From contig JANCRA010000025.1 in NCBI GenBank assembly GCA_024362935.1, forward strand, positions 7,032,936 to 7,096,935: 64,000 nucleotides of DNA. Reading direction: 5' to 3'. Origin of the DNA: Setophaga petechia. Lineage: Eukaryota > Chordata > Aves > Passeriformes > Parulidae. A model generated the notes under the pieces. The model saw nothing but the letters and a program-made list of their open reading frames with translations, had not been told where the DNA came from and ran no database searches. The translations under genes were made by a program, and so were the position numbers. Shown here in pieces: positions 12,801-24,023 of this stretch (position 1 is the first letter of the stretch; every line of letters begins with the position of its first letter).

Positions 12801-14856
12801 TAATTGCTAAGGTCAGGTAAGACAGCTTAAAGAATGATTAATTCTGTTCCAGAGGCAGGTAAAGACCACTTTTACTTCATCCCTTCCAAAAAATCTCCAA
12901 CCACAAACAAACACACCTTCCTATCATACAACTTGCCATTAAAGACGTTCCTTCTGTATTACAGAAACAGCTAACAGCCTCTATTCTATAGATATGATTA
13001 CAGATACATTTTTTGTGATACAAACCCCTCATTCCTAATGATGCAGCAATTACTACTCCTACTTACCTAAACACATTGATCCAAGTCTTTAGAGGAAGCT
13101 GGATTCAGCCCACTGCCTTGGGCCCAGCATTAATCCCAGGTGAGGTCACATATACCATTCAGAAATCTTGACTAGGAGCTCTACTTATGCTTTGAATTTG
13201 CATAATGAAACAGCTGCTCAACTCCCTAGCAGCTCAAGATGTAAGAATAAGTATATACACATTAATCTTGTAAAATGTTGTCTTTAAGAAGCACATTAGA
13301 AAACCTAAATATTCTTTCTTGTCATCTGTCCCCCCTTTTACTCTGCCCCAAATGCAACTAATGTTTCTGTCAAAACATGATTTTTTTATCTTAACCTGGA
13401 CCTAGAGAATGACAACTAACCTGAAGCATATCAGGAACCAAAATGGATTTTAGAAATTTCAGCCCTATCAAATTTAAATGGGAGCTCAAAACATCTCAGC
13501 TGATGTTTTAAGATGCAGATTTACTCTCCTACCTGATAAAACATACAAACTTAATGGCCATATGAAGTGGTAGTGATTTCATCCAGCATGTAAGATGAAT
13601 GTCAATATCACAAAAGTTCCCTGCACTGACATTGTCAGCAATATCATTGTTCTTTAAGTGTAAGCAAAGCATGTCACCCTAAAAAGATTGGAAAAAAAAA
13701 ATAGGGACCAGGTTCACTTCAAGTCACAAAGAACAATAAAAGCAGTGCAAAAAAGATTCAGCATTAGTAGAGCAAAAGCAGCAGCACTGCAAAATCTTTT
13801 TTAGGAGCCAAAATGGCAACGAGATTGATCCGGTTGTTTTTTAAGTGGATTTTCAATAAAGATGCAAAAGAATTCTCAATCCAGGAAAGCACTTAACACG
13901 TGATAACCTAAGCATGTAAATAGGCCTCCAGGTTTCCATGGCACTAACAACAAAGATGATGTTTCATTGGATTGGGACAGAACTCCTTATTTCCTCCTTG
14001 CAGTTACTCAAGTAATTATTTCAGGCTGAATAAGGTCTGGGTTATTCACAGACAGATTCACTACTACTTGATAAAAAGACCAGTCAGATATACCAACCAG
14101 TATATTATTCTGGGTGTTTTTCACAGTCCCAAAACTAAAAATTCTTAGTTATTACAGGGGATAACCAAGCTTTTAGGGAAACTCACTTCACCTCTAAATA
14201 CACCAGTAATGCAGTATCATCTATAAACAATCTTTTTCTTTTTTTAGACATTTAAAAGAAGGTGATGTAACACAATTCTGGGCACTTTCATTATATTTAG
14301 TCTACCCTAGCAGTATTTTGGAAGAATCAGATAATGGGTAGCTACTTTCAAAACAGCCAATCTTCCAGCTCTGTTTTAGAGACAGTAATGTGCCTAAATG
14401 AGTATTTCACAGAAGAAGTGGGGTTTTGGTCTGTTTCCACCAATGAAGCTTAGGGTTCAGTTTAATACAGAGAAACAAATGCATATCTGCTTTGTAACAA
14501 AACTCCATGCCATTAACAAATTAGGGAACCATCTCAAAAGATTATGGTATCTTTTTAGACTAATTGAGTTTTATTTGCCATCTGCAGCAGTAACAAAAGC
14601 ATAACTTAGCACAGCTCCAATGAAAGAAAGAGCTGAAGCCATGCAAGCATAAAAATTCAAAACAAGCTAATTTGTTTTCCTCCAGCAGCAACAAATCTAG
14701 GAAACATATAATCCTGAGCAAAACATGCACTCAAGTTTCTACCCACTCTGTCCTACTGTGCCTTCACAGCCAAGGCCAAGCACTATTTCAGGGTCCTCAC
14801 TCTGCTCCAAATAATTTCCCTCATGCAGTTCTCTCCCAAAAAACCACCCAGCTAGT

Positions 14857-14896
14857 TTTTATTTCCATTTAGCAGATCTGCTAAATAGAAATAAAA
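14857..14896. repeat. 40-nt near-perfect palindrome
   Basis: The core ATTTAGCAGATCTGCTAAAT (14867-14886) is a perfect 20-nt palindrome centred on a BglII-type AGATCT. The symmetry extends another ten bases on each side (TTTTATTTC outward and GAAATAAAA), broken only by one C/A pair. There is no loop, so the sequence could extrude as a cruciform. No flanking transposon ends were found. Confidence 0.9.
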
Positions 14897-17800
14897 GTGA
14901 AATAGACTTTCTTTAAAAACTTTATAATGGACTCTGCTTAATTATTTAAGGAACATTTGAGTGTTATTTTAGCTGGTTTTGATTTAGATCTGTGTTTGCC
15001 AAGTGTCAGAAGAAAACCCTGAGAAAGTGCCTCACTGTGCCTGCAGAAAGGAACTCCGTGGACCCATACCCCTTAGAGAACTTAACAGCCAAAGGACAAA
15101 ATTCAGTGAAGAATTGTTTCATGGTTGTCATGTAACTAGAGATGAATGAGATATCCTAGAACAAGAGAGGTATCTGGAGACAGTCACAGGTTTATACACC
15201 CAGAAAACTTGATGAATACACTGCAGGTACAGCAAGGGAGCCATTTCATAGGCCTGCACACCTCAGAAAACTTAATCAATAGTAATTGTCTAACCAGGAC
15301 TGCAAATTTGAAAAAGCACTGTTCAGCTGGATAAAACGTGGGTTAGCCCTTAAACAAAGACAGATGAGATATTCTGGTAGTAACTAAAAAACTCCTACAC
15401 CATGGTGCAATAAACTGCATGGACTTTCAGGAGTGTCTATTAAAAATTTTGGCTGCCACAATGTATATAAATACCTGCAAATTGTTGATTCTTTGACCAT
15501 GGCAAATAAATTCCCACTATGTTCCCAATCTTGACTCAAAATTGTTATTAGCAGGGTTCATCCGACGACAGGTTTTTGCTGTTGCATTTAATCTAAACCA
15601 ACTTCTCTTCAAATTACAAAAGGTTATTTTAACCTCTGCACTTTGCTCTCAATAGAGGAGAGAGCAGCATAAGAGTTCCTGTATAGCTTCTTCCAGTGAA
15701 AACAACAAACAAAAGAAAGCATTTTAAAGCACTGTATGTAACAGAAACAACTCCAAACATTATCAAGAAAATATCTTAATGTGAATATTATGTATTTACT
15801 GAGGAGATCCAGAATAAAGCCACATCAATAAAGCCAATGAATGTTTTATATTTCTGATGTAATTCAAGCTTGTTTATCTCAGTAAAACTTCCTGTTTTCC
15901 CTGCATAACCTCAAATCATTTCTCCTGTAAAAAAGATACAAAATAAACTATATCAAGTTCCTTATTCTGGTACATTCATCTATTTAATCCTCCTACAGGC
16001 CAAACTACAGCAGATTCAAAGTGAGCAATGTGGAAAATGTAATAGCTCTGTGAATCAATAAGGGTGAGTATAAAGGACAGCCACTGCCTGGAGACCGTGG
16101 TCCAAGGATTCTTCCTGCTGCACCTCTCATTTATCTAACACCTACCTGTGATCAGAGCTTTTCCCTAGGCCAGTTTATTCTTTTGTACTTTCCCTGGTGT
16201 TACAGTCAGCTAAACTACAAAAATGGAGGCTACAAGAGAGAATTGCACGAGAAATATATTTGCATTGATTTTGCTAATACACATCCAGCAGGATCAGAGA
16301 AAGCCTCTGGTCAGCTGGCAGGATGTTTCACCCAACTTGCATACTTTTGGCACATGGCTGCAATTTCCCTTCTACCTCGATTAAAAATGAAGCAAAATGC
16401 ACAAGCAAAAGCAAATTTTTTTGCAACTTCTCTCACAAGAGACACAATATGTTTGACAGTTGCCTAATCTGAAAAGTTTTCTCTTCCGAAAACACTTAAT
16501 GAATCACCATCCCTCAATATTTCCAAGGAGGCATATGCAGAATAATTTGCATCTTTAATTCAGATGCAAATTTAAAAAGCATAGAGCAAGCAACAGGAGA
16601 GTTGCAGTTGCTGCCTATGCACCCATTTCTCTTATTTGGAAGTCACATGTACTCAAAAAGCATCTATTACATTTCAAATACTCTCATATACTTCACCACA
16701 AGAATCAGGTTAATCTGATTGCAGACATTTTATGCCTTTATTAACAGAACTAATATTCATTGTATTTCTGCTATGGCTCATGGAAGGGAATAAAAGTCTA
16801 TACTGCTGTTCTTAACCCCTCTTTGAATTCTGACCTAAGGTTACAGCCAGCCAACTCCAGCAGAGGCACTGGGCTGGCCCCCAAGTCTGGCCACAGTCAA
16901 CAGCTGTAGGATGACATAGTTGAGACATATGAGCTACTGAGACCCCTCTCTATGTTAGTAAACAGAAGAGAAGTTTGGGGGTTAAGGGGTTAGAATTAAT
17001 TTCAAAGTCAAGAACACAAGTTTTTCATTAACTCAAATGTGTTACATGTTTATAAGGAACTAAAATCTTCTGTACTTCAAAGTGATACACATCTGTATAA
17101 ACAGCTAGTTTAAGAAGCAAAAGAAAGTTATACACAGGTAATCTCTGGAGGAAGATGCTAGTAACATGAGATTATATAAAAGCACCACAAAAGAACCCCC
17201 CGGAGCCTGCAGTCTGTTTGTGGAGATACCATCCATGAGACACACTCAGTTTAACACCTGTTGATTACAAGGAGCACAGATTCTTTTCCATCAGTTACTT
17301 AATAAGGACATAATTCAATTACAGCCAGAAAAACACAGCAGCAAAGTGCCCTCTGCCTGTCAGCTTCTTTCTGTGACAAGTCTAAGCACTAGACAAAAAT
17401 AAGGATGGAAATATAATTCATTCTCGTGAAGAAAAAGGATTTGATTACAGCACCCAGAGCCCTGTACCAGCTGTACACAAAAACCTTGATTTAATTGGCA
17501 GAAGTGGAAGATTTAAGAAGTCATAATGATAAGTACAGAGACATGAAACAAGAAACTCCTAGGCAGTGCTTCTGTCTGGAAGAAAAAGGAGATAATACAC
17601 AGAATAATGAGCTTTTCTGTCACCAAGGTTTTGATGGTGAGATAAGGTTATTGCCTGGTCAGGTATTTAACAAATTCAAGTGTCCAAACCCACAGATAGC
17701 ACACAGGAGGGAAGCAGTGCAGTAAAGGTTTTACAGCCCAGGTGAAGATCCTTGGGTTAGCCTGAGCTAGCACAAAAGTGAGCATGCAAGAAAGAAGCCT

Positions 17801-18907
17801 TGCAGTCTTTGTCCAGGGGATGGATCTGCCACAGCTGGTGGAGTGGCTGATCAATATTCCCTCCTATAATTGGCATTCACACCTATAAGGACAGCACTGA
17901 TGGGTTCATCTCACACACACTGTCTTGCATAAACTCCTGCCTTAAGTGGGTTGCAGCCCAATCTGTCTTGAAGTTAAAAGACACTCCTTGAATACTAAAG
18001 CTTGGAGTAATATAGAAGAAAAAATAAAAACAAGCTATTACCTTCCTGCACAAAAATCCCCCAAGTTACTCTTACAGCAGTTAGTTTATGGATGAGGAGC
18101 TGGGTATTTTTTTTTCCCTTTTCTACATGCTTCAGGAGGCCATGACAATGGAATACAGCTGAAGCTGCTCTTAAAGCCTGTTGTTTTCTCAAACCAATTG
18201 TTTCCACCACAACAGAGACAAGTTTTCAGTCTGTTGAACATGGAGCCCTCACCCATACCATTATCCTCTTATGTCTAAACTCTTGGCTAATATTTCTGAA
18301 AAAATGCAGTTTTACAAAAGGGAGGACAGCATAGTATAGTTTATATACTATCTGCAGCTCTGACAGCTCTGCTTCTCTTTCACCCTAAAGACAAAATTCA
18401 TATTTCCTTTTTATTCTGAACATCCTTTCAGAACTGGTATTTCCAGTACCTTGACTGAGACACTCAAAGGCTTCAGCAGAAGTTGCATGATTTTTCCATC
18501 CTGCAAACAGAGCTGATAAAAATCACATTTAGTCAGAAGAGCCACAGCACACGGATCATATCGGATGGATAACTCCCAGCATGACTGGAGTTTTCAGTAA
18601 ACACAGCAAATGACATACTAATAAAGCAGATGATAGATTTGGCACTCAGAGGGCTTTTTTATTTTTTTTAAGTCCCTTCTTGTTTTACTGGAAATCTTTT
18701 CCTCTACAGCATATAGAAATCAGACTAAGGAAAGATAAAATGCCCTGCCAAGGACTGTTCAATGACATGGGCAGGCTTCCACCAGGCTCTTCACTGATCT
18801 CTCAGCTAAAAACATTAATTACTTCCAAACATCATCATGGAAAAGCATCTTGAAGTCCAACCCAAAATCCAGCCATTTTGCTCTTGAGGAAGAATTTTTA
18901 TTTTCTC

Positions 18908-18935
18908 CTGCACATCCTCCACATCCTCCACATCC
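18908..18935. repeat. 9-bp tandem repeat, about three copies
   Basis: The unit CATCCTCCA is repeated about three times. Minor simple repeat. Confidence 0.75.
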
Positions 18936-21023
18936 TAAGTCCCAGCCATCTTCACATTGATAAGGACTGCAACCATGCAATATCACTAAAGACAAAATGG
19001 CAGTCCCATTTCAGCTCCTGAGGCTCTGCAGTGATGGTTTATGACAAAGTAATCCAGGCATGGCATGATCTCAGGACCTTAGATGTGAGCTGGCAGCCCT
19101 GCGTGATGTTAGCTCTGCTGATCCAAGCGTCTCCAGACAGAAGGACACAAGCATCCCCTGGGTCCTTCCAGTCCTACACTGCTCATGCCTTCCCCTGCCC
19201 TTACCCTTCCTGGAGCTGCCAATATCCCTTGCTTGCTCTGTTTGCAGATCTGTCTTTAGCTCCTGCCTGAGTTTGAGCCCTGCCCTGCAAGTTCACCAAC
19301 CCTCAGGACTTCCCTTGTCACAAGAGCACCTCGAGTGCTGCTGCTGCTTCAGGGATTGCTGCCCATGACACTCTCACTCCTTTGTCCTCAGCCTGACCCT
19401 TTTGTCCTCCCTTTTATAAAACTGTCTGTGACTGAACTCAGGCAAAAATAATTTTGATTTTAAAAGGCAGGAGAGATGAAAATCAGCTCTTTGTACTCAC
19501 TCATTATCGGATTTTGATGATAATCTGTTTGCTTCTCTTTAGATCAAGAGATTACTTTTTCCTTTTCAGGCCATGGGAATGAAAATGTTTTCTCTTTCTT
19601 TTAACTATTTGAAAAACATTACTAAAATTTAAAGTAAGGATTGAGCTACAGAACTTGTCTGTTCAATTTAAAAACCAAATTTTTAACTGAACCCAGATTC
19701 TTCAGTTTGAACAGTATTGAGACATGCAACAGTATCTGTGCACATGTACACAAAAACACACAAAATTCACAAACTTCAGCCATACAGAATAAGGTGCACT
19801 CCAAAATGCCACTGAAACCACTGATTTCATGTAAATCTAGAGCACATCATACATCACCACCACTTGCATATACCCTGATGAAGAGATTGTGGATGCCAGC
19901 AGGAATCCCTTGATCTACTCTGGAGGATTGTAACTCAGGCCTCAATGCTGTCCTTGCAAATATCCTCATTTGCTGGCTCTGGCCAGCAGGGGAGCTTGAA
20001 ATGGAGATATCTGGATATCAGACGACAGATGACGTCTATTCAGAATAAACAAAAAAACCTGGAATTTATTATGCTTAAAGAACATATGCATGCAAAATGT
20101 ATATTCACCTACAGTTAGTTTCCTGTAACTCCCAGCTTCCCCTGAAAGAATAATTTCCAACTGCTTTGACAATGTCTGAGATCAAAGGCTTGATTGCATC
20201 TTTTCAGTATGAGAACATTGTGACACACACAAAAAAGTCAGAAAGTCAAATTTGGATTTTAAGCTCAAAATAACTGCCAAACCACTAAATCCTGAAAGGC
20301 AGCCTTTACCTCAGTCCCATCACCTGAAGCTGTTCTCAGAGGCAGAGCCAATGACAGTGGTGGGTGGACAAAGTTCAGCCAAGCACTGCCACAGACAGAG
20401 AGGAAGGGAGGCAGGAATTTTGTTTCCCTTCTTGACCACTAACCTGAAGGCATGGGGTAGCACTGTTATTGACTGTCCCACAAGATAAACCATCCTTGAC
20501 AGAAGGAATGAATTCCCATTGATTTTATTATTTGCCATTACAGTTTCAAATCTAGGACTGTGTCATGGTTTAACCCCAGACAGTAACAAAATCTCAAACT
20601 GCAGCTTTCTCACTGCCCTCCAGTGGGATGGGGGAGAGAATTTAAATGGGTAAAAAAGGAAAAAACCTCATTGAGATTAAGATAAAAGAGAGTTTAACAA
20701 CTAAAGCAATATCCATACAAACAAGCAAAGCAGAACAAGGAATTCATTCACCACTTCCCAATGGTGGCAGGTGCTCAGCCATGCTCAGGACAGCAGGGCT
20801 CCATCACACCTGACTGGCTTGGGAAGACAAATGTCATCACTGTGAACATCCTCCCCTCACACTCCTCCCTACTTTATACACAGAGTTTGATGCCATATGG
20901 TCTGCAATACCCCTTGGGTCAGCTGGGATCAGCTGTCCCAGCTGTGTCCATTCCCAGCTCCTTGTGCAGCCCAGCCCACTCACCAGTGAGGGTGGGCAAG
21001 AAGCAAAAAAGGCTTTGACTGTC

Positions 21024-21029
21024 TGTCAG
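21024..21029. repeat. Target-site duplication, left copy (TGTCAG)
   Basis: The hexamer TGTCAG directly precedes the TG of the nested family B LTR and recurs at 21327-21332 after its CA. A perfect 6-bp duplication fits class II (ERVK-like) integration. Confidence 0.9.
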
Positions 21030-21326
21030 TGATATAAGAAAATAAAGACAGTGTAGAAAGTAATCCTACCCCTAAGGAGTTGCAGCTGGGCCAGTTATCA
21101 AAGATTAGGAACAGGCCTGACTTTAACAGGCCACAGCAGTGACCAATGAGAAGAAGAGAGCTATAAAAGAGTGGGGTGGCTGTTTGGGAAGGGCACTGGA
21201 GTTGGCTGCTTTGTGAAGAAGAAAGAGTCAGTGCTCTGAGGAGATGCCCACGAGAAACACCAAGAAGTTATGGAACTTTTGTGATAAGGAGACAACAGTA
21301 TGGAACCCTGTGATAAGATGACAACA
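21030..21326 (+). mobile_element. Solo LTR, family B, nested inside family A LTR
   Basis: The 297-bp element begins TGATATAAG and ends GACAACA (TG...CA), between perfect TGTCAG duplications. It has a CCAAT box (21143-21147) and a TATAAAAG box (21162-21169) in the right order for a retroviral U3, which fixes the orientation as plus. Two minus-strand relatives lie at 27236-27509 and 51470-51782. The end carries an internal repeat (TATGGAAC...TGTGATAAG...GACAACA twice). This copy lacks about 10 bp near its start compared with the 51.5-kb copy. Confidence 0.9.
21143..21169 (+). promoter_or_regulatory. LTR promoter elements: CCAAT and TATA boxes
   Basis: CCAAT at 21143-21147 and TATAAAAG at 21162-21169 sit in the middle of the family B LTR, where a retroviral U3 promoter lies. 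Transcription would run to the right. Activity cannot be judged from sequence. Confidence 0.65.
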
Positions 21327-21332
21327 TGTCAG
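21327..21332. repeat. Target-site duplication, right copy (TGTCAG)
   Basis: Second copy of the hexamer at 21024-21029. Right after it the interrupted family A LTR resumes (CCCTGCTCAGCAG). Confidence 0.9.
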
Positions 21333-21454
21333 CCCTGCTCAGCAGTAACCAAAACATCCCTGAGTTATCATCACTGTTTCAGTCACAAGCCCAAACAGCC
21401 CCAAACCAGCTACTCTGAAGAAAAAAAAACTCTGTCCCAACCCAAACCAGGACA

Positions 21455-23764
21455 TTCTGTTTCTGCTTAAAAGGGAATTAAGGACATGCATTAAGCTTAC
21501 TAATAAAACAGTTAATTTCCAAGAATGATGCTAATGAACTTTACTACAGAGGAAAGAGAAGGAAAACACAGAAGATTAACATTTTAAACCTTCTGCAAGA
21601 AGAACAAATTCTCATGTTTAACTGAGGATACAAGGTTTGAAGTAGCAGTAGAACATCTGAAGTTGAAATAACAGCCAGACTTCCTCCAACCACATGGTAA
21701 AGCACAGTGATTATATCATAGATGGCAGAGAACCAAGAAGCTGTACCTCACCAACAACACTTATGCAGATCCTTAAACAGGCTGGATTTCTCATTCTACC
21801 TCTCCCATTAATTGCATCGCTATACCCCATCTTTCCAAAGGACTCAAAGTACTGCTTCAAGAAATGTATCAAACAGATCCTGACATTAAGTTCTTCACAA
21901 CTTTCTTCTTGAAAATGTTTGCCAAAATCAATTATCAATAAAAGTCAAGAAGGTGCAAACATAGACATTTTCTGCTTATGAGATTCATTCTCCACTTGCT
22001 TTAGTGGATGCAGAACCAGCCCTTATTTTCCAGGAATCTCTTGCATCATTGCAGTGAACAAGTTACAGATGCATAGTACTGAAAAGAAGCTGATCAATTT
22101 TTCTTTAATGATTTGCAGAGCCATGTAGAAGCATGCAAACCTTCAAAGTGCATGCTCCCAAGACCTATTAGAATGCTAAACCCAGATCTCTGGCAGATCT
22201 GCATCTGTTTTTCCTCATCCTGCAGCATGCCACTTTTTGCTGTTAGAAGACCAATAATATAATTATTAGATCAACATTGTATTTCCTACATAATTTCTCT
22301 TCTGCACTATTTCAACAGAGGAACTGCCAGTCTCTTAAATGGGAGACTACTCAATTACCTATATCTTGCCCCAGATAACCTGTAGGAGACTGGCCATTAA
22401 GACAGGGTCATCCCCAAACTCATATCAAAAATCACCCCCCATGGAACTGTTCTTGCAGACTGCAGTGCCCATGGCACACATGATGTCCTCCTTAGTCTTC
22501 CCATTAAGAGATTAAGTACCCAAAGCCTGGAGAGCATTTCACATAAGAGGAGTAACACAATGCAAGGACAGATGTAGGGAAGCAGGTTCTTGCACACACA
22601 GGGCCCCAGCCTGCCCTGTAGCCCTAATTAGGCAGGGGGGAAGTCAAATACACCTTTTCCCTTTCTACAACCTCCTCTTGTTTTCTTAAGAAGCAGCTTT
22701 CTTTTACAGACCTTAAACAAAACACACACCTTTTCTCTGCCTCAAAATCACCCACTCACATCAGTGAGGCCTAAAAAGATGTGGCTAAAGAGAATCAAAA
22801 GAGTGCAACCAGGAGGAGCAGACAATAGGGTTATGTTTTCTTTGACATGGCATTTGCTGCATTTAGGATCATCTTTAGAAACACAGATCAAAGAGCAAGG
22901 AAAAATCTGCAAAAGCCCTCAACTTCACCCTCCAAACTCACATAAATTCTGAGCTATCAATGTTTTTGAAGCCTTACGAAAATTCCCTTTTTTACTGCAG
23001 TAGAAGCAAAAACAATAAAAGGGAGAAAAGCATACTGGTATCTGCAGCAAACATTATTGTCAATATGCCAAGTAAAAGTTTATCCAGTGCTGAACATAGC
23101 ATTACATCCTCTGCATCAATGAACTCCAATTTAACTTTTACTCCATGTCTAACCAAGGAAGTAGAGCAAGACCACAGCATCTTAGGTTCTTAGCTAATGC
23201 ATGCAGGGAGCTGCAATACCCACAATCATCTGACAACTGGAGAGTGGAAACTCCTACTAAAGCTGTCACTGAAGCACGATATATTAGGTGTTACCATGAA
23301 CGGAGTGTACATCAAGAGAGAGTTTCATTTTATATGACATGATAAACTCCCATCCTACTGAATTAATATGGTGTTATAGAAGGTGTTATAGAGCTCCTGC
23401 ATCTGAACCTTTCCACATGAAATTCATTTACAAAACCATCTGAATATCATCTGTGCCAAAGAAAAGAAGAATAAAAAAAATATTCCAGCAAATAAAGTTG
23501 CAGGCTTGGCAAAAGCAAAGTATGAAGTTTGCATTTATTAAACGGAAAAAGTTTTTCTAATACTTATATTTCATCTGCTTCAATTCTGCATCTCAGAGAG
23601 CACTAAAACAGAAACCAAGAATTTTCATTTTACCTGCTACCCACAGTTACACGTAGTAAGTGAAATTAAACTTCGTTAACATTAAAAATTGCCCTTAATT
23701 AAATATTAGTTTAGAGATGCTGATACAAAATGCATCTTCAAATTAACCACATCATGGTATACTG
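21455..23764. other. Non-coding stretch, no recognised repeat family
   Basis: AT-rich unique sequence. A duplicated GGTGTTATAGA pair occurs near 23370-23390. Open frames stay below 80 codons. The minus-strand frame at 22992-23180 is hydrophobic mainly because of T-rich codons and lacks splice-like borders, so it is not called. Confidence 0.55.
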
Positions 23765-24023
23765 GGGTGGACTTGAGTTCCTTCACAGCAGTCCAGGTGC
23801 TGCTGGGTTTTGTATCTGTGTTTAAAACACTGTTGGTAATTCACCAACATTTTGGCAAATGCTGAGCAGTGCTCCTAGAGCATCAAGGCTGCCTTTTCTT
23901 CCCCAATTTCCTCCTCAGTGAGGGGGTGGGCAAGAGGCTGGGAGGGAATACAGCTGGGACAGCTGACCCCAACCACCCACAGCAGTAACCACAGAACACC
24001 AAACTGGGGTTAAACTGGGGACA
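23765..24023 (-). mobile_element. Internally deleted LTR, family A, reverse orientation
   Basis: Read on the minus strand, this starts near the family A beginning (GTTTAACCCCAG at about 24003-24015) and jumps over much of the U3. It then matches the later part of family A: GGGACAGCTGACCCCAACC at 23956-23975, GTGGGCAAGAGGCTGGGAGG at 23926-23945, and TGCTGAGCAGTGCT at 23861-23874. About half of the LTR is missing. The left edge is approximate because similarity fades before 23800. Confidence 0.7.

Larger units (their letters stand above)
9890..20560. other. Non-coding stretch, no recognised repeat family
   Basis: About 10.7 kb of AT-rich unique sequence. A relatively GC-rich island at 11280-11620 has overlapping short open frames on both strands. 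It has few CpGs, so it is not a CpG-island promoter. A 40-nt near-perfect palindrome lies at 14857-14896, and a 9-bp tandem repeat (CATCCTCCA) near 18908-18935. A-runs occur at 9920-9931 and 13690-13699. I see no credible exon. Confidence 0.55.
20561..21454 (+). mobile_element. Solo LTR, family A (avian ERV), interrupted by a family B LTR
   Basis: The left end, TGTCATGGTTTAACCCCAG, and the right end, AACCAGGACA, match the well-known avian endogenous-retrovirus LTR that I recall with these termini. Internal landmarks also fit: CCAGTGGGATGGGG near the start, GGTCAGCTGGGATCAGCTGT in the middle, and CTGCTCAGCAGTAACCAAAA before the end. The LTR is continuous once the family B insertion (21030-21326) and one copy of its target repeat are removed, giving about 590 bp. 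The bases just outside (GACTG and TTCTG) agree only in part, so the target duplication of this older insertion has decayed. No viral coding sequence adjoins it. Confidence 0.85.

Noticed and set aside
20555..21460. Target duplication for the family A LTR
   Set aside because: The flanking bases agree at only three of five positions, too weak to claim.
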